This document shows positions 37,540-45,384 of a DNA stretch of 64,000 bases, piece by piece. Where the stretch lies: the NCBI RefSeq assembly GCF_045032955.1, contig NZ_JBJFZU010000002.1, forward strand, positions 248,001-312,000, given 5' to 3'. Numbering within the stretch: position 1 is the stretch's first letter; every line of letters begins with the position of its first letter. This DNA comes from Ornithinicoccus sp045032955 (GTDB lineage Bacteria; Actinomycetota; Actinomycetes; Actinomycetales; Dermatophilaceae). A program made the translations under genes and the position numbers. The notes beneath the pieces were generated by a model. It saw only the letters and a list, made by a program, of their open reading frames with translations, had not been told where the DNA came from and ran no database searches.

Positions 37540-38001
37540 CTAGTCCTCGATGACGTCCAGACCCTGCTCCCGCAGCTGTGCCAGGTGGGAGAGCATCCCC
37601 TGCAGCACCTCGGGGTCGTGGCCCTGCCAGTCGTGCACCTCGTCGACGACCCGCAGCGGGTGCCGGGTCCGGTAGGACGCGGTGGGGTTCCCCGGGAACC
37701 GCTTGTCGGTCACGTTCGGGTCGTCCTCGAACGGGCCGGTGACCTCGACGACGTAGATGTGACCGCGTTCCCGGCTGCCGACGAGGGCCCCGGGCAGCTC
37801 TGCGCCCCAGACGGCGGTGTCCAGGAGCGCGCTGAAGTAGATGTTGTTCGAGACCCGGCCGGCCTGGAAGTTGGACGGCCGGCCGGGGACCAGCTCGGTG
37901 CCCAGCGGGACGGCGGACCGGGTGCCGTGGAAGAACGGACCCTGCACGTGGTCGCAGCTGTCGAGGGTGACCGGCGCCCGCCCACCGGGGTCGTCGCTCA
38001 C
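37540..38001 (-). CDS. arr: NAD+:rifampin ADP-ribosyltransferase Arr
   Basis: A 153-residue protein closely matching the Arr family, which inactivates rifampin by ADP-ribosylation. FFHGTRSAVPLGTEL gives the NAD-binding His, followed by NNIYFSALLDTAVWGAEL, IYVVEVTGPFEDDPNVTDKR and FPGNPTASYRTRHPLRVV, all hallmark segments; the length is typical. GTG 38001 is chosen because it lies close to the domain start; the frame is open upstream only through another gene. It lies near a RibD-like reductase, with no mobile element. Chromosomal arr genes are common in actinobacteria as intrinsic resistance. Confidence 0.93.
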   Translation of the reverse strand: MSDDPGGRAPVTLDSCDHVQGPFFHGTRSAVPLGTELVPGRPSNFQAGRVSNNIYFSALLDTAVWGAELPGALVGSRERGHIYVVEVTGPFEDDPNVTDKRFPGNPTASYRTRHPLRVVDEVHDWQGHDPEVLQGMLSHLAQLREQGLDVIED

Positions 38002-38080
38002 CGGTCCGCCCGACGCACGGGCACGGGAGTCATTCGTAGCGCTATTTCCCTCCAGCCGGGCTTCCACCTCGGCTGCGCGG

Positions 38081-38746
38081 TCACGTGTCGCTCCGGAGGG
38101 TGAGGGTGAGGTGGGTGACGCCGCTGGGCGAGGCGACCGCCTCGACCGTGTAGTCGTCCTCCAGTCCTTCCAGGCCGTCCCAGAGTCGGACGCCGCGGCC
38201 GAGCACGACCGGCACCTGGACCAGGTGCGCATGATCGACGAGCCGTGCGGCGAGGAAGTCGCGCACCACGGTGGGGCCGCCCCCGATCCTGACGTCGAGG
38301 CCGCCGGCCGCCGCCCGGGCGGTGGCCAGGGCCTCGGTGGGCGAGGCGTCGAGGAAGTGGAACGTGGTCCCACCCTCCATCACCATCGGGGGTCGCCGGT
38401 GGTGGGTCAGCACGAAGGTCGGGGTGTGGAACGGCGGGTCCGGTCCCCACCACCCCCGCCAGTCAGGGTCGTCCTGCCACCCCGGCGGACCGAACTTGTG
38501 AGCGCCCATGATCTCGGCCCCGACACCGAGGCCGTGACGTCCGGCGAACGCGTCGTCGACGCCGACGGACCCACCGACGTCCGTAGCGTCGTCCGAGGAG
38601 GTCTGGAGCGCCCAGAACCGGGTGGCGAACACCCACTCGTGCAGACGTTGCCCCGCATGCCCGAAGGGGGCCTCGGCGGACTGGGGCTCACCGGTCGCGA
38701 AGCCGTCGAGCGAGATGGACAGGTTGTGGATCAGGGTGCGTGACAT
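38081..38746 (-). CDS. RibD/dihydrofolate reductase-like oxidoreductase
   Basis: A 221-residue protein of the RibD C-terminal/DHFR-like superfamily. MSRTLIHNLSISLDGFATG is the classic N-terminal strand and substrate loop, and DVRIGGGPTVVRDFLAARLVDHAHL is the NADPH-binding Gly-rich loop. Members reduce small heterocycles with NADPH, mostly of unknown substrate. The ATG has AGGAG 7-8 bases upstream. It is a single gene or the first of a pair with arr, 79 bases apart. Confidence 0.88.
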   Translation of the reverse strand: MSRTLIHNLSISLDGFATGEPQSAEAPFGHAGQRLHEWVFATRFWALQTSSDDATDVGGSVGVDDAFAGRHGLGVGAEIMGAHKFGPPGWQDDPDWRGWWGPDPPFHTPTFVLTHHRRPPMVMEGGTTFHFLDASPTEALATARAAAGGLDVRIGGGPTVVRDFLAARLVDHAHLVQVPVVLGRGVRLWDGLEGLEDDYTVEAVASPSGVTHLTLTLRSDT

Positions 38747-38862
38747 CGGTGCTCCTGCACAGGCGGGGTCGTTCTGGTGTCACTGACCCGGGTCGGAGGG
38801 CATACTCATCGGTTCCTGCTCGATCGCGCCGCCCCTGTCGCGGATCGGCCATGATGGGCCCT

Positions 38863-39273
38863 ATGAGCGGTGCGCGAGCAGGACGGAGATGGTCGGCGAC
38901 CCGACACCGGTCGCCGGAGCGGTGGGTCACCGCCGCGGGGCTGGGGGCGCTCGCGATCTTCCAGCTCGGGCTCGCCGCCGGTGCCCCGTGGGGTCGGGCG
39001 AGCTACGGGGGTGGACATCCCGGCGTCCTGCCCTACCGACTCCGACGCATCAGCGCCGGGGCGGTGCCCCTCTACGCCGGGCTGGCGGTGACGGTGGCGA
39101 GCCCGCGCACGCCGGTGCGGCTGCGTCGGCACCTCCTGACCGGGGTTGCCGGGCTGATGGGTATCGCCACCGTGATGAACGCTGTGTCGCCGTCCCTGCC
39201 GGAGCGGGCGATCTGGACGCCGACCGCAGCCGTGGTGGGCTTGTCCGCCTGGCGTGCCCGCCGCGACGGATGA
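38863..39273 (+). CDS. Small membrane protein of unknown function
   Basis: A 136-residue protein with a basic N-terminus (RAGRRWSATRHRSPERW) and about four hydrophobic segments (AAGLGALAIFQLGLAAGAPWG, AVPLYAGLAVTVA, LLTGVAGLMGIATVMNAVS, AAVVGLSAWRAR). Between the first two helices is ASYGGGHPGVLPYRLRRIS, a pattern found in small actinobacterial membrane proteins. No catalytic motif is seen. Earlier in-frame ATGs at 38851 and 38854 are possible. It converges with the lsr2 gene, 18 bases away. Confidence 0.65.
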   Translation: MSGARAGRRWSATRHRSPERWVTAAGLGALAIFQLGLAAGAPWGRASYGGGHPGVLPYRLRRISAGAVPLYAGLAVTVASPRTPVRLRRHLLTGVAGLMGIATVMNAVSPSLPERAIWTPTAAVVGLSAWRARRDG

Positions 39274-39291
39274 GGCACGTCCCGCGTGGGC

Positions 39292-39633
39292 TCAGCGCTG
39301 GTGGGCGCTCTCCCACCGGTCGATGAGGTCCTGGGGCAGGCGGCCACGCTTGGGGTAGTCGAGACCCTGCTCGTCGAGCCAGGACTTGATCGCCTTGGTC
39401 TGGGAGGGGTCGCGACGGGTGGTGGGGGCGCTGCCGGACTGGCGGCGACCACCGACACGACGCCCTGCCTTGACGTAGGTCTGCAGCACGTTCGCGAACT
39501 CATCGGCCTCGTCCTGGGAGAGGTCGATCTCGTAGTCCGCACCGAGAAAGCCGAACTTGACGGTCTGCCCGTCCTGGCCGAGCTCATTTCCCGAGAGGTC
39601 CGAGACAAGGATGGTCTTCACCTTTTGCACCAT
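39292..39633 (-). CDS. lsr2: Lsr2-family nucleoid-associated protein
   Basis: A 113-residue H-NS-like silencer. The N-terminal dimerisation domain starts MVQKVKTILVSDLSG and has GADYEIDLS. The C-terminal DNA-binding domain contains the minor-groove RGR of the AT-hook-like loop (KRGRLPQDLIDRW). Lsr2 binds AT-rich, often foreign DNA and represses it. The ATG has GTAGGAG 5 bases upstream. Full length with both domains intact; it is divergent from the DksA/TraR-like gene. Confidence 0.95.
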   Translation of the reverse strand: MVQKVKTILVSDLSGNELGQDGQTVKFGFLGADYEIDLSQDEADEFANVLQTYVKAGRRVGGRRQSGSAPTTRRDPSQTKAIKSWLDEQGLDYPKRGRLPQDLIDRWESAHQR

Positions 39634-39765
39634 TGTGGCTCCTACACCTTGGAGAGAAGAAGAAACCACATTCTAAAGGGTGAAAGGTCTGTTCAGCGCC
39701 AATCTGTCGCATCACCTGACGCCCACCCGGAATGGTGGGTCCCGGACAGAGGTTGAGATCACACC

Positions 39766-40152
39766 ATGCCCACGCCTGCCGACTCCGACAATGAGGCTTT
39801 GACGAGCGACCCTGCGGCTCGTCTGGTCGCCGAGCACGAGGCCCTGACCACGCATCTTGCACGGCTCACCCATGACATGGCCGCCCTCGTCGACGCGTCT
39901 CGCGACTCCAACGCCGATGACGAGCACGACCCCGAGGGTCAGACCATCGCCTACGAGCGCGCCCAGCTGGCAGCGATGACCGACCAGGCCCGTGCCCACC
40001 TGCAGGACGTCGAGGCGGCGCAGCGACGGGTCGCGGAGGGGAGCTACGGCCGGTGCGACGTGTGTGGTGAGCCGATCGACCCGGCCAGGCTGGAGGCGCG
40101 GCCCACCGCCGTGACGTGCGTGCCGCACGCGAGCGCACGACCCACGAGGTGA
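39766..40152 (+). CDS. DksA/TraR-type zinc-finger protein
   Basis: A 128-residue protein with a helical N-terminal half (LARLTHDMAALVDASRD to LQDVEAAQRRVAEG) and a C-terminal finger, CDVCGEPIDPARLEARPTAVTC, the DksA/TraR motif. The last ligand pair reads CVPH, so the fourth Cys is replaced by His. The N-terminal coiled coil of such proteins enters the RNA polymerase secondary channel. In actinobacteria these short forms are often annotated as TraR/DksA or stress-related regulators. It is followed after 12 bases by a methyltransferase, possibly co-transcribed. Confidence 0.87.
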   Translation: MPTPADSDNEALTSDPAARLVAEHEALTTHLARLTHDMAALVDASRDSNADDEHDPEGQTIAYERAQLAAMTDQARAHLQDVEAAQRRVAEGSYGRCDVCGEPIDPARLEARPTAVTCVPHASARPTR

Positions 40153-40164
40153 GAAGGTTCACGG

Positions 40165-40854
40165 GTGACCGATGACTACGACGGCTTCGCGGACGCATAC
40201 TCCACGGAGAACGAGTCCAACCTGTTCAACGCCTGGTACGAACGTCCCGAGATGCTGCGGCTGGCCGGCGACGTCACGGGCCTGCGGATCCTGGACGCGG
40301 GCTGCGGTTCCGGGCCGCTGTCCGCGGAGTTGCTGGCGCGCGGTGCCCACGTCAGCGGTGTCGATGCGAGTGCGGCCATGGTCGACCTGGCACGAGGGCG
40401 CCTCGGTGAGGAGGTCGACCTGCGGGTCGCGGACCTCGGTGCGCCCCTGCCGTTCGAGGATGCCGCCTTCGACGTGGTCGTCGCCTCCCTCGTCCTGCAC
40501 TACCTGCAGGACTGGTCGGTGGCGCTCTCCGAGCTGCGGCGGGTGCTGCGTCCCGGCGGACGCCTGCTCGTCTCGGTCAACCATCCGGGTGCCTACCCGA
40601 TCGAATACCCGAAGGCCGACTACTTCGCGGTGACCGAGTACTCCGAGGAGTACACGTTCGACGGTCGGACCACGGAGCTCACGTTCTGGCACCGCCCGCT
40701 GCACGCCATGGTGGACGCGTTCACCACGGCGGGCTTCCGAATCACGACCCTCAGCGAGCCGCCGCCGGCCCCGGGCACCCCGGCAGCGTTGTTGCCACCG
40801 ATGCGGGGAGAGGCGTTCCTGTGCTTCCTGTTCTTCGCTCTCGAACGTCCGTGA
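40165..40854 (+). CDS. Class I SAM-dependent methyltransferase
   Basis: A 229-residue methyltransferase. Motif I is LRILDAGCGSGPLSAELLARG near residue 50, motif II acidic in VSGVDAS, motif IV in FDVVVASLVLHYLQDW, and the LRPGGRLLVSVNHPGAYP loop follows. It belongs to the UbiE/Methyltransf_11 group, whose substrates cannot be read from sequence. The GTG start has GAGAAGG 8 bases upstream. Its last 104 bases overlap the end of a secreted-protein gene on the other strand, an unusually long convergent overlap. Confidence 0.88.
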   Translation: MTDDYDGFADAYSTENESNLFNAWYERPEMLRLAGDVTGLRILDAGCGSGPLSAELLARGAHVSGVDASAAMVDLARGRLGEEVDLRVADLGAPLPFEDAAFDVVVASLVLHYLQDWSVALSELRRVLRPGGRLLVSVNHPGAYPIEYPKADYFAVTEYSEEYTFDGRTTELTFWHRPLHAMVDAFTTAGFRITTLSEPPPAPGTPAALLPPMRGEAFLCFLFFALERP

Positions 40855-41395
40855 GGGAAAAGATCCGGGAAAGGCGATCGCGCACCGCGAGCAGTGCAGG
40901 TGGCGGGGGTAGAAAGGTGACGGCCGACACGTCGCCGACGGTGGACGGGAGCGCCTGACCCATCACGACGAAGGTCGTGGGTGGGTCGCCGGTCCCCCCG
41001 GGCGGGCGGTTCTCGGAGTATGACGGTGGCTCGGTGACGACGGTGACCGTCCCGAGCAGGGCGTCTCGGGGAACCTCGACGACGGCGGTGAAGGTCCTGC
41101 CCTCGTCGTCGTGGGCGTCGCCCCGAGCGACCAGCCACGTCCGGGATTCCTGCTGGAAGGTGACGGTGATGTCGGTGGCGGGAGGCCCGAGGAAACCGTC
41201 CTCGGTGTGAGACCCGGCATCGTTGCACTCGGTGCCGAACGCCGTGCCACGGACGGTCACGGTGTCCCCCGGTGCGGCCACCATGGGGATGACCTCCGTC
41301 TGGGGGCCCGCACAGGCGGCGTCAGCAGGTGCCCGGTCACCGATCGTGAGGAGGAGCGCCGCCACCGCCACGGCGGCGTGCTGACGGGCAGGCAT
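40751..41395 (-). CDS. Secreted IPT-like single-domain protein
   Basis: A 214-residue protein with a signal peptide (residues about 1-26, VAVAALLLTIG then ADAACAG). One immunoglobulin-like beta domain follows: APGDTVTVRGTAFGTEC, TDITVTFQQ, TFTAVVEVPRDALLGTVTVVTE, recalling IPT/TIG-like folds with two Cys that may pair. The C-terminal 60 residues are low complexity and lie over the end of the methyltransferase gene, so the true stop could be affected by a frameshift; as read, the frame is open to 40751. It diverges from a lipoprotein gene. Function unknown. Confidence 0.62.
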   Translation of the reverse strand: MPARQHAAVAVAALLLTIGDRAPADAACAGPQTEVIPMVAAPGDTVTVRGTAFGTECNDAGSHTEDGFLGPPATDITVTFQQESRTWLVARGDAHDDEGRTFTAVVEVPRDALLGTVTVVTEPPSYSENRPPGGTGDPPTTFVVMGQALPSTVGDVSAVTFLPPPPALLAVRDRLSRIFSLTDVRERRTGSTGTPLPASVATTLPGCPGPAAAR

Positions 41396-41541
41396 GACAC
41401 TCGGACGGGTGGAACTCGCCCACCGTTCCCCCGGTGGCGCCTCGGTCGTGAGGGACCCGATGGAACGACGGCGGTGGTGGCGCGTCCGAGCAACGAGGCC
41501 CGCGTTCGCGGCATACCCCTCAGAGCAGGAGGTCGGAGGTC

Positions 41542-42093
41542 ATGCGGAAGCACCGCGTGGTGGAAATGGCGGTGATCGGGGTTCTCTCGCTCACTGCCTG
41601 CGGAGAGCGGACGGAGACCGACGCCGGGCAGGGGCCGCCGACCGAGACGCTCGGCACGTGCATGGCAGACGGGCCCATCTACCGAAGGGTCGAGGAAGCC
41701 CTCATCGACACGGAGGTGGTCGTCGTCGGCGTCGCCGAACGCAGCACACGCGCACCGAGCAAGGGCGCCCCGGCAGGAGCCGACGAATGGACCGTCGCCA
41801 TCACCGACGACCTCGGTGCCCAGGTGGGCGGGTCCATCGACATGGTGGCCGTGGCGGTCGATCTGCAGGCCGAGCCCTGTCGACCCGGCGTCGTCGAGGG
41901 GCGGGACTCCCTCTTCCTGCTGAGCAACGGTCGTGGCAGTGATGAGTCGCTCGTGCACTATCCGATAGCGGTCCTCGTGGAGACGGCCGACGGCGGATAC
42001 GCCGACGTGATGCGGGGCCTCGGCATGCCCGACCTGCCCCCGGATCTCGGCACTGCTGCGGAGCTGTTCCGCGAGCACAACGCGCGGTCCTGA
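41542..42093 (+). CDS. Hypothetical lipoprotein
   Basis: A 183-residue protein with a short signal peptide and lipobox LTAC (Cys about residue 20). The mature domain has a possible disulfide (GTCMADG ... EPCRPG) and alternating strands (TEVVVVGVAER, EWTVAITDDL, SIDMVAVAVDLQ, DSLFLLSNG). This is the pattern of small OB-fold secreted proteins of the NTR/TIMP type, but I cannot confirm it. The ATG has GGAGGTC 6 bases upstream. It may form a divergent pair with the IPT-like secreted protein gene. Confidence 0.7.
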   Translation: MRKHRVVEMAVIGVLSLTACGERTETDAGQGPPTETLGTCMADGPIYRRVEEALIDTEVVVVGVAERSTRAPSKGAPAGADEWTVAITDDLGAQVGGSIDMVAVAVDLQAEPCRPGVVEGRDSLFLLSNGRGSDESLVHYPIAVLVETADGGYADVMRGLGMPDLPPDLGTAAELFREHNARS

Positions 42094-42127
42094 ACGCCCC
42101 TCCACCCGGAGTGCGGTCGGGGTAGCC

Positions 42128-42161
42128 GGACCTTCATCGCCCTATAGCGCGATGAAGGTCC
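42128..42161. terminator. Bidirectional hairpin terminator
   Basis: Two perfect 13-base arms (GGACCTTCATCGC and its complement) flank an 8-base loop between two convergent lipoprotein genes. The position and symmetry fit a terminator serving both strands. Confidence 0.7.
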
Positions 42162-42195
42162 CGCTAAGGTGACCGCACTCGCTGGTGGGGTGCTC

Positions 42196-42774
42196 TCAGG
42201 CGTCCGGACTGGAGGTCGTGCCCGCCACGCGCTGGCCCTGCTCGTCGTAGCAGGGTGACGAAACGTCGAGGAAGACCCGGGCGTCGTCCTGGGGAGCGAC
42301 GGTCACGGTGAACCCCTCCTCGTCGCGGTGGTAGGTCACCGTGGAGCTGTCCGGGGCCGGGCTGTCGATCCGCTCCCACCCGTTGTCGTCGAGCCAGGCC
42401 CGGACCAGCTGGGCCTGCTCCTCCTCGAGCTCGACGTCCTCCCCCTGAGACACCCGCAGCCCGGCACGCTCCGCCCAGGCGGTGATGTGGTCGTCGACGT
42501 CGAGCGTGCACATCCGGGTGTCCCCACCGTCCCCCGCCTCCTCGTCCAGGGGCGGCTTGTCCTCCAGGTCGAACTGGTCCCACAGGTCCTGCAGGATCGC
42601 CCGCACCCGCGGCGCCTGCTCTCGCGCGGTGGCCTCGTCGACTCGTTCGCTCACGCTCGCTCCTTCGGTGGTGGGGCCGGCCGGGGTGGTGCTCTCCTGG
42701 TCCGGGCCCCCGGTGAGGGCGCAGCCGCCGAGGAGCCCGGCGAGCAGGACCAGCGCCGCGCCGTGGCGCCTCAC
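42196..42774 (-). CDS. Hypothetical lipoprotein of the DUF1023 hydrolase operon
   Basis: A 192-residue protein with signal peptide (HGAALVLLAGLLGGC, lipobox LGGC at about residue 17), a Thr/Glu-rich linker and a globular acidic domain. The domain has two Cys (RMCTLDVDDH ... SSPCYDEQG) and a strand-rich C-terminus (STVTYHRDEEGFTVTVAPQDDARVFLDVSS). Family unknown. GTG 42774 overlaps the stop of the upstream hydrolase by 4 bases, so it is the third gene of the WXG100-like / hydrolase / lipoprotein operon. Confidence 0.72.
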   Translation of the reverse strand: MRRHGAALVLLAGLLGGCALTGGPDQESTTPAGPTTEGASVSERVDEATAREQAPRVRAILQDLWDQFDLEDKPPLDEEAGDGGDTRMCTLDVDDHITAWAERAGLRVSQGEDVELEEEQAQLVRAWLDDNGWERIDSPAPDSSTVTYHRDEEGFTVTVAPQDDARVFLDVSSPCYDEQGQRVAGTTSSPDA

Positions 42775-45011
42775 GGGGGATCCCCGAAGCTGCCCTCCAG
42801 GGGACCCGGGGCCATGATCATCGGCTGCTCCAGGTCCCACACGGACATCAGCTCCTCGATCGGCACCGGGTCGGTCCCGGGGTAGTCGGCATCGTCGTAC
42901 ACGTTGTCACGACCCAGCCAGAAGCCCTCCTCCTGGTAGGGGATGACGTCGCCTCCCGTGACGACACCGATGAAGTTGCGCCAGGCGTCCGTCCCGGGCT
43001 CCACGACGTGGCTGTGCGACCCGAACCCCTCCAGCAGGGTGCCGTCGTCGAAGCGGCCGGTCTCCAGCCGGATGAACTGGTCGGAGGAGTTGGGGTCGTC
43101 GCCGTGCCCCCAGTCCTCCGGCAGTCCGACCCACCAGCGCACGTCCTCGGACCGTTGGGCCAGGTGGATGCTGTCCCCGGGGGCGGTCTGGGTGAAGCGC
43201 TGCACGTCCCGGGCCTCACCGTCCCAGGTCTGCGGTGGGTACTCCGACGGGGTGGTCGGTTCCGCGCCCCACGGGTCCATCGGGAACGGCATCGGCCGGT
43301 GCAGCCCCAACCCCGATCCCGACGGGGCGATGAGCAGGGTCCGGTCCACGTCCATACCGAAGACGTCGGCGAACCCGACGATGCCGCCCCCCGCGGAGTG
43401 CCCGACCGCGGTGACGGTGCGCTCCGACATACCGAGACCCTCGACGAAGCGCAGCAGCGCCTGGCCACCGTCCTCCGAGTAGCGGGTCTGGGTGGCGTCG
43501 CCGGCCACCGCGTTGGGCAGGTCGGTCCCCATCCAGGTGATCGAGCTGGTGTCCTGTTCGTCGGCCAGGGTGAGGATGCGGTCGGCGTAGCTCCCGATGT
43601 TCGACATGTCCGTCGTGGTACCTGGCACGAAGACCGCGACGTTCTCGCTGTCGAACTCCCCGTGCCACTCCGCGAAGCGCCCGTCCCCGCGAGGGTCGAA
43701 GAGCAGCACCGCGCGGGCGTCCGCGGGCAGGATCACCCCGGCGTCGTCGGTGACGTCGGCGAACCTGCTGCGGGTGGCAGGCTGCGGCTCGAGCAGCTCC
43801 TGGTAGAACCCCAGCCGGGCACGCGACCGGGCCAGCTCCTGGTCGCGCAGGCGGAAGTCGGTCAGCAGGGTCTGGGCCTCGTCGTGCGTCAACCCGTCGA
43901 CGACCAGGTCGGCCAGCCAGTCCGGGTAGATGCCCGACAGCCGGTCGGTGACGTCCTCCCGGACGTCGTCGTTGTCCGGCATCGACTCCAGGACGGCCAG
44001 CCGCGCCTCCTCGGCGTCGATCGCGCTCTGGATCAGCACCCGGTTGGCTCCGGCCCGGTGCTCCACCGGTATGCCGTCCAGCCGGCCGATGAACGCGGGG
44101 TAGAGCAGACGCATCCGGCGCTGCTCGACCGGCGTCAGCTCACCCCAGTAGCTGCGGATGTCCTCGATGGCTGCGGGGTCGGCGACCATGCCGTCGGCGT
44201 CGAGGTCGCCCACCGCGTCCCAGAGCCCGGAGAGCACAGGGTCGTCGACGTCCTCCGGGGCGTAGTCCTGCGCCAGCACGGTGAGCAGACCCGGGTGCCG
44301 GGCCAGGAAGGCCTCCACCCGGCCAGGGTCCAGCTGGTCCAGCAGCGAGCGGATGTCCTGCGCGGTCGGAGGGTCCGGCAGCTCACCGAGCAGCCCCTCC
44401 TCCGCACGGGAGTCGACCACGCCGTGCCCCCGGAAGACCCCCCAGGCGTCGGCCGGGACCAGCGACCGGGTGAACGTCGAGGAGGAGCCGTGCGGCACCA
44501 GCGCCCGCAGGGAGCTCTCCACCGCGACCAGGCTGCCGTGGCAGGCCCGGTCCGCGGTCCGCAGGTCCTCCATCGGGGCCTGGGCGCGGTCCCGCAGCGC
44601 CTGTTCCTGCCGCCGCAGCTCCTCGTAGTCGGTGACCTCGACCTGCTCGCCGAGGTCCCCGCGCACTTCGGTCTGCGGCCTGTCGCCCTGCAGCGTGTCC
44701 CAGTCGGACTGGATCGTCCGCAGCGTGGCGCCGTGCACGGTCATCGCGTCGGCCAGGTCGACGAGGGCGCGGCCGCCGGCGTCCAGGTCCTGCTCCAGGG
44801 TGCGGAACGCGTCCTGCGAGCCCGAGCTGGTCTCCTCTGCACGGTCCGTCAGCCGGCCCTCCCACCCGAGCGCGGTCGCCGCCTGCCCGAGGGTGGTGCG
44901 CACGGTGGCCCGCTCCTGGGAGACCAGGTCCGCCGCGCTGGTCAGGGTGCCCCCGGCGGTGCGCACCGGCTCGGCGTCGCTGACCATCCAGGGGTCGATG
45001 CCCAGGCTCAC
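42771..45011 (-). CDS. DUF1023-type alpha/beta hydrolase with helical N-terminal region
   Basis: A 746-residue protein. Residues about 1-200 are helical and Gln/Asp/Arg-rich (LVSQERATVRTTLGQAATALGW onward), like WXG100/LXG-type secretion domains. The C-terminal half is an alpha/beta hydrolase of the DUF1023 family: VAVFVPGTTTDMSN supplies the oxyanion strand, and nucleophile Ser539 lies in VGHSAGGG; a downstream His (GSHSHVVEP) fits the triad. DUF1023 proteins accompany WXG100-like genes in many Actinomycetes. It overlaps a WXG100-like gene upstream and a lipoprotein downstream by 4 bases each. A surface esterase or a secreted effector is plausible; no signal peptide is present. Confidence 0.85.
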   Translation of the reverse strand: MSLGIDPWMVSDAEPVRTAGGTLTSAADLVSQERATVRTTLGQAATALGWEGRLTDRAEETSSGSQDAFRTLEQDLDAGGRALVDLADAMTVHGATLRTIQSDWDTLQGDRPQTEVRGDLGEQVEVTDYEELRRQEQALRDRAQAPMEDLRTADRACHGSLVAVESSLRALVPHGSSSTFTRSLVPADAWGVFRGHGVVDSRAEEGLLGELPDPPTAQDIRSLLDQLDPGRVEAFLARHPGLLTVLAQDYAPEDVDDPVLSGLWDAVGDLDADGMVADPAAIEDIRSYWGELTPVEQRRMRLLYPAFIGRLDGIPVEHRAGANRVLIQSAIDAEEARLAVLESMPDNDDVREDVTDRLSGIYPDWLADLVVDGLTHDEAQTLLTDFRLRDQELARSRARLGFYQELLEPQPATRSRFADVTDDAGVILPADARAVLLFDPRGDGRFAEWHGEFDSENVAVFVPGTTTDMSNIGSYADRILTLADEQDTSSITWMGTDLPNAVAGDATQTRYSEDGGQALLRFVEGLGMSERTVTAVGHSAGGGIVGFADVFGMDVDRTLLIAPSGSGLGLHRPMPFPMDPWGAEPTTPSEYPPQTWDGEARDVQRFTQTAPGDSIHLAQRSEDVRWWVGLPEDWGHGDDPNSSDQFIRLETGRFDDGTLLEGFGSHSHVVEPGTDAWRNFIGVVTGGDVIPYQEEGFWLGRDNVYDDADYPGTDPVPIEELMSVWDLEQPMIMAPGPLEGSFGDPP

Positions 45012-45274
45012 GGCGACTCCCCGGTGGCGGCCGCCACGTTGTCGGCGAGGGTGTCCAACGCCGTGCCGAGGGTGCTCAGCTCCTGCCCCGCGTCGCTGAT
45101 CCGCAGCCGTGCCTGCGTCTGCACCGGCGCCAGCAGGTCCGCGGTCCTGCTGCCGGTCAGCTGCTGCGTCACCGGCGCGACGCTGATCTCGCCGCGCCCC
45201 GTCGCCAGCGCGTCGGCCCCCTCGCCCAGGCGCTGCGCGGCGGCGCGGGTGGCCTCGATGTCGGCGTGCGGCAT
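45008..45274 (-). CDS. WXG100-like helical protein
   Basis: An 88-residue protein predicted as two helices (ADIEATRAAAQRLGEGADALA and ARLRISDAGQELSTLGTALDTLADNVAAATGE), the size and shape of WXG100/ESAT-6-like secretion substrates, but without a WxG turn (a VAPVTQQLTGSRT segment sits there). The ATG has GGAAGGGGAGG 2-8 bases upstream. It starts the operon with the DUF1023 hydrolase and lipoprotein. No EccC-type ATPase is in this window. Confidence 0.6.
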   Translation of the reverse strand: MPHADIEATRAAAQRLGEGADALATGRGEISVAPVTQQLTGSRTADLLAPVQTQARLRISDAGQELSTLGTALDTLADNVAAATGESP

Positions 45275-45307
45275 ACCCTCCCCTTCCGATGACGTCGACC
45301 TGCACCC

Positions 45308-45313
45308 AACCTA
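45308..45313 (-). promoter_or_regulatory. Predicted -10 box of the WXG100-like operon
   Basis: TAGGTT on the minus strand, about 33 bases before the ATG at 45274, fits TANNNT and leaves a short leader containing a strong ribosome-binding site. Confidence 0.4.
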
Positions 45314-45384
45314 ACCTGGTCCCGGCCCCGTGACCAGGGTGTATGCCGGTGACCCTCGCGCGGGAGGGTCACCGGCGGGGGTGG

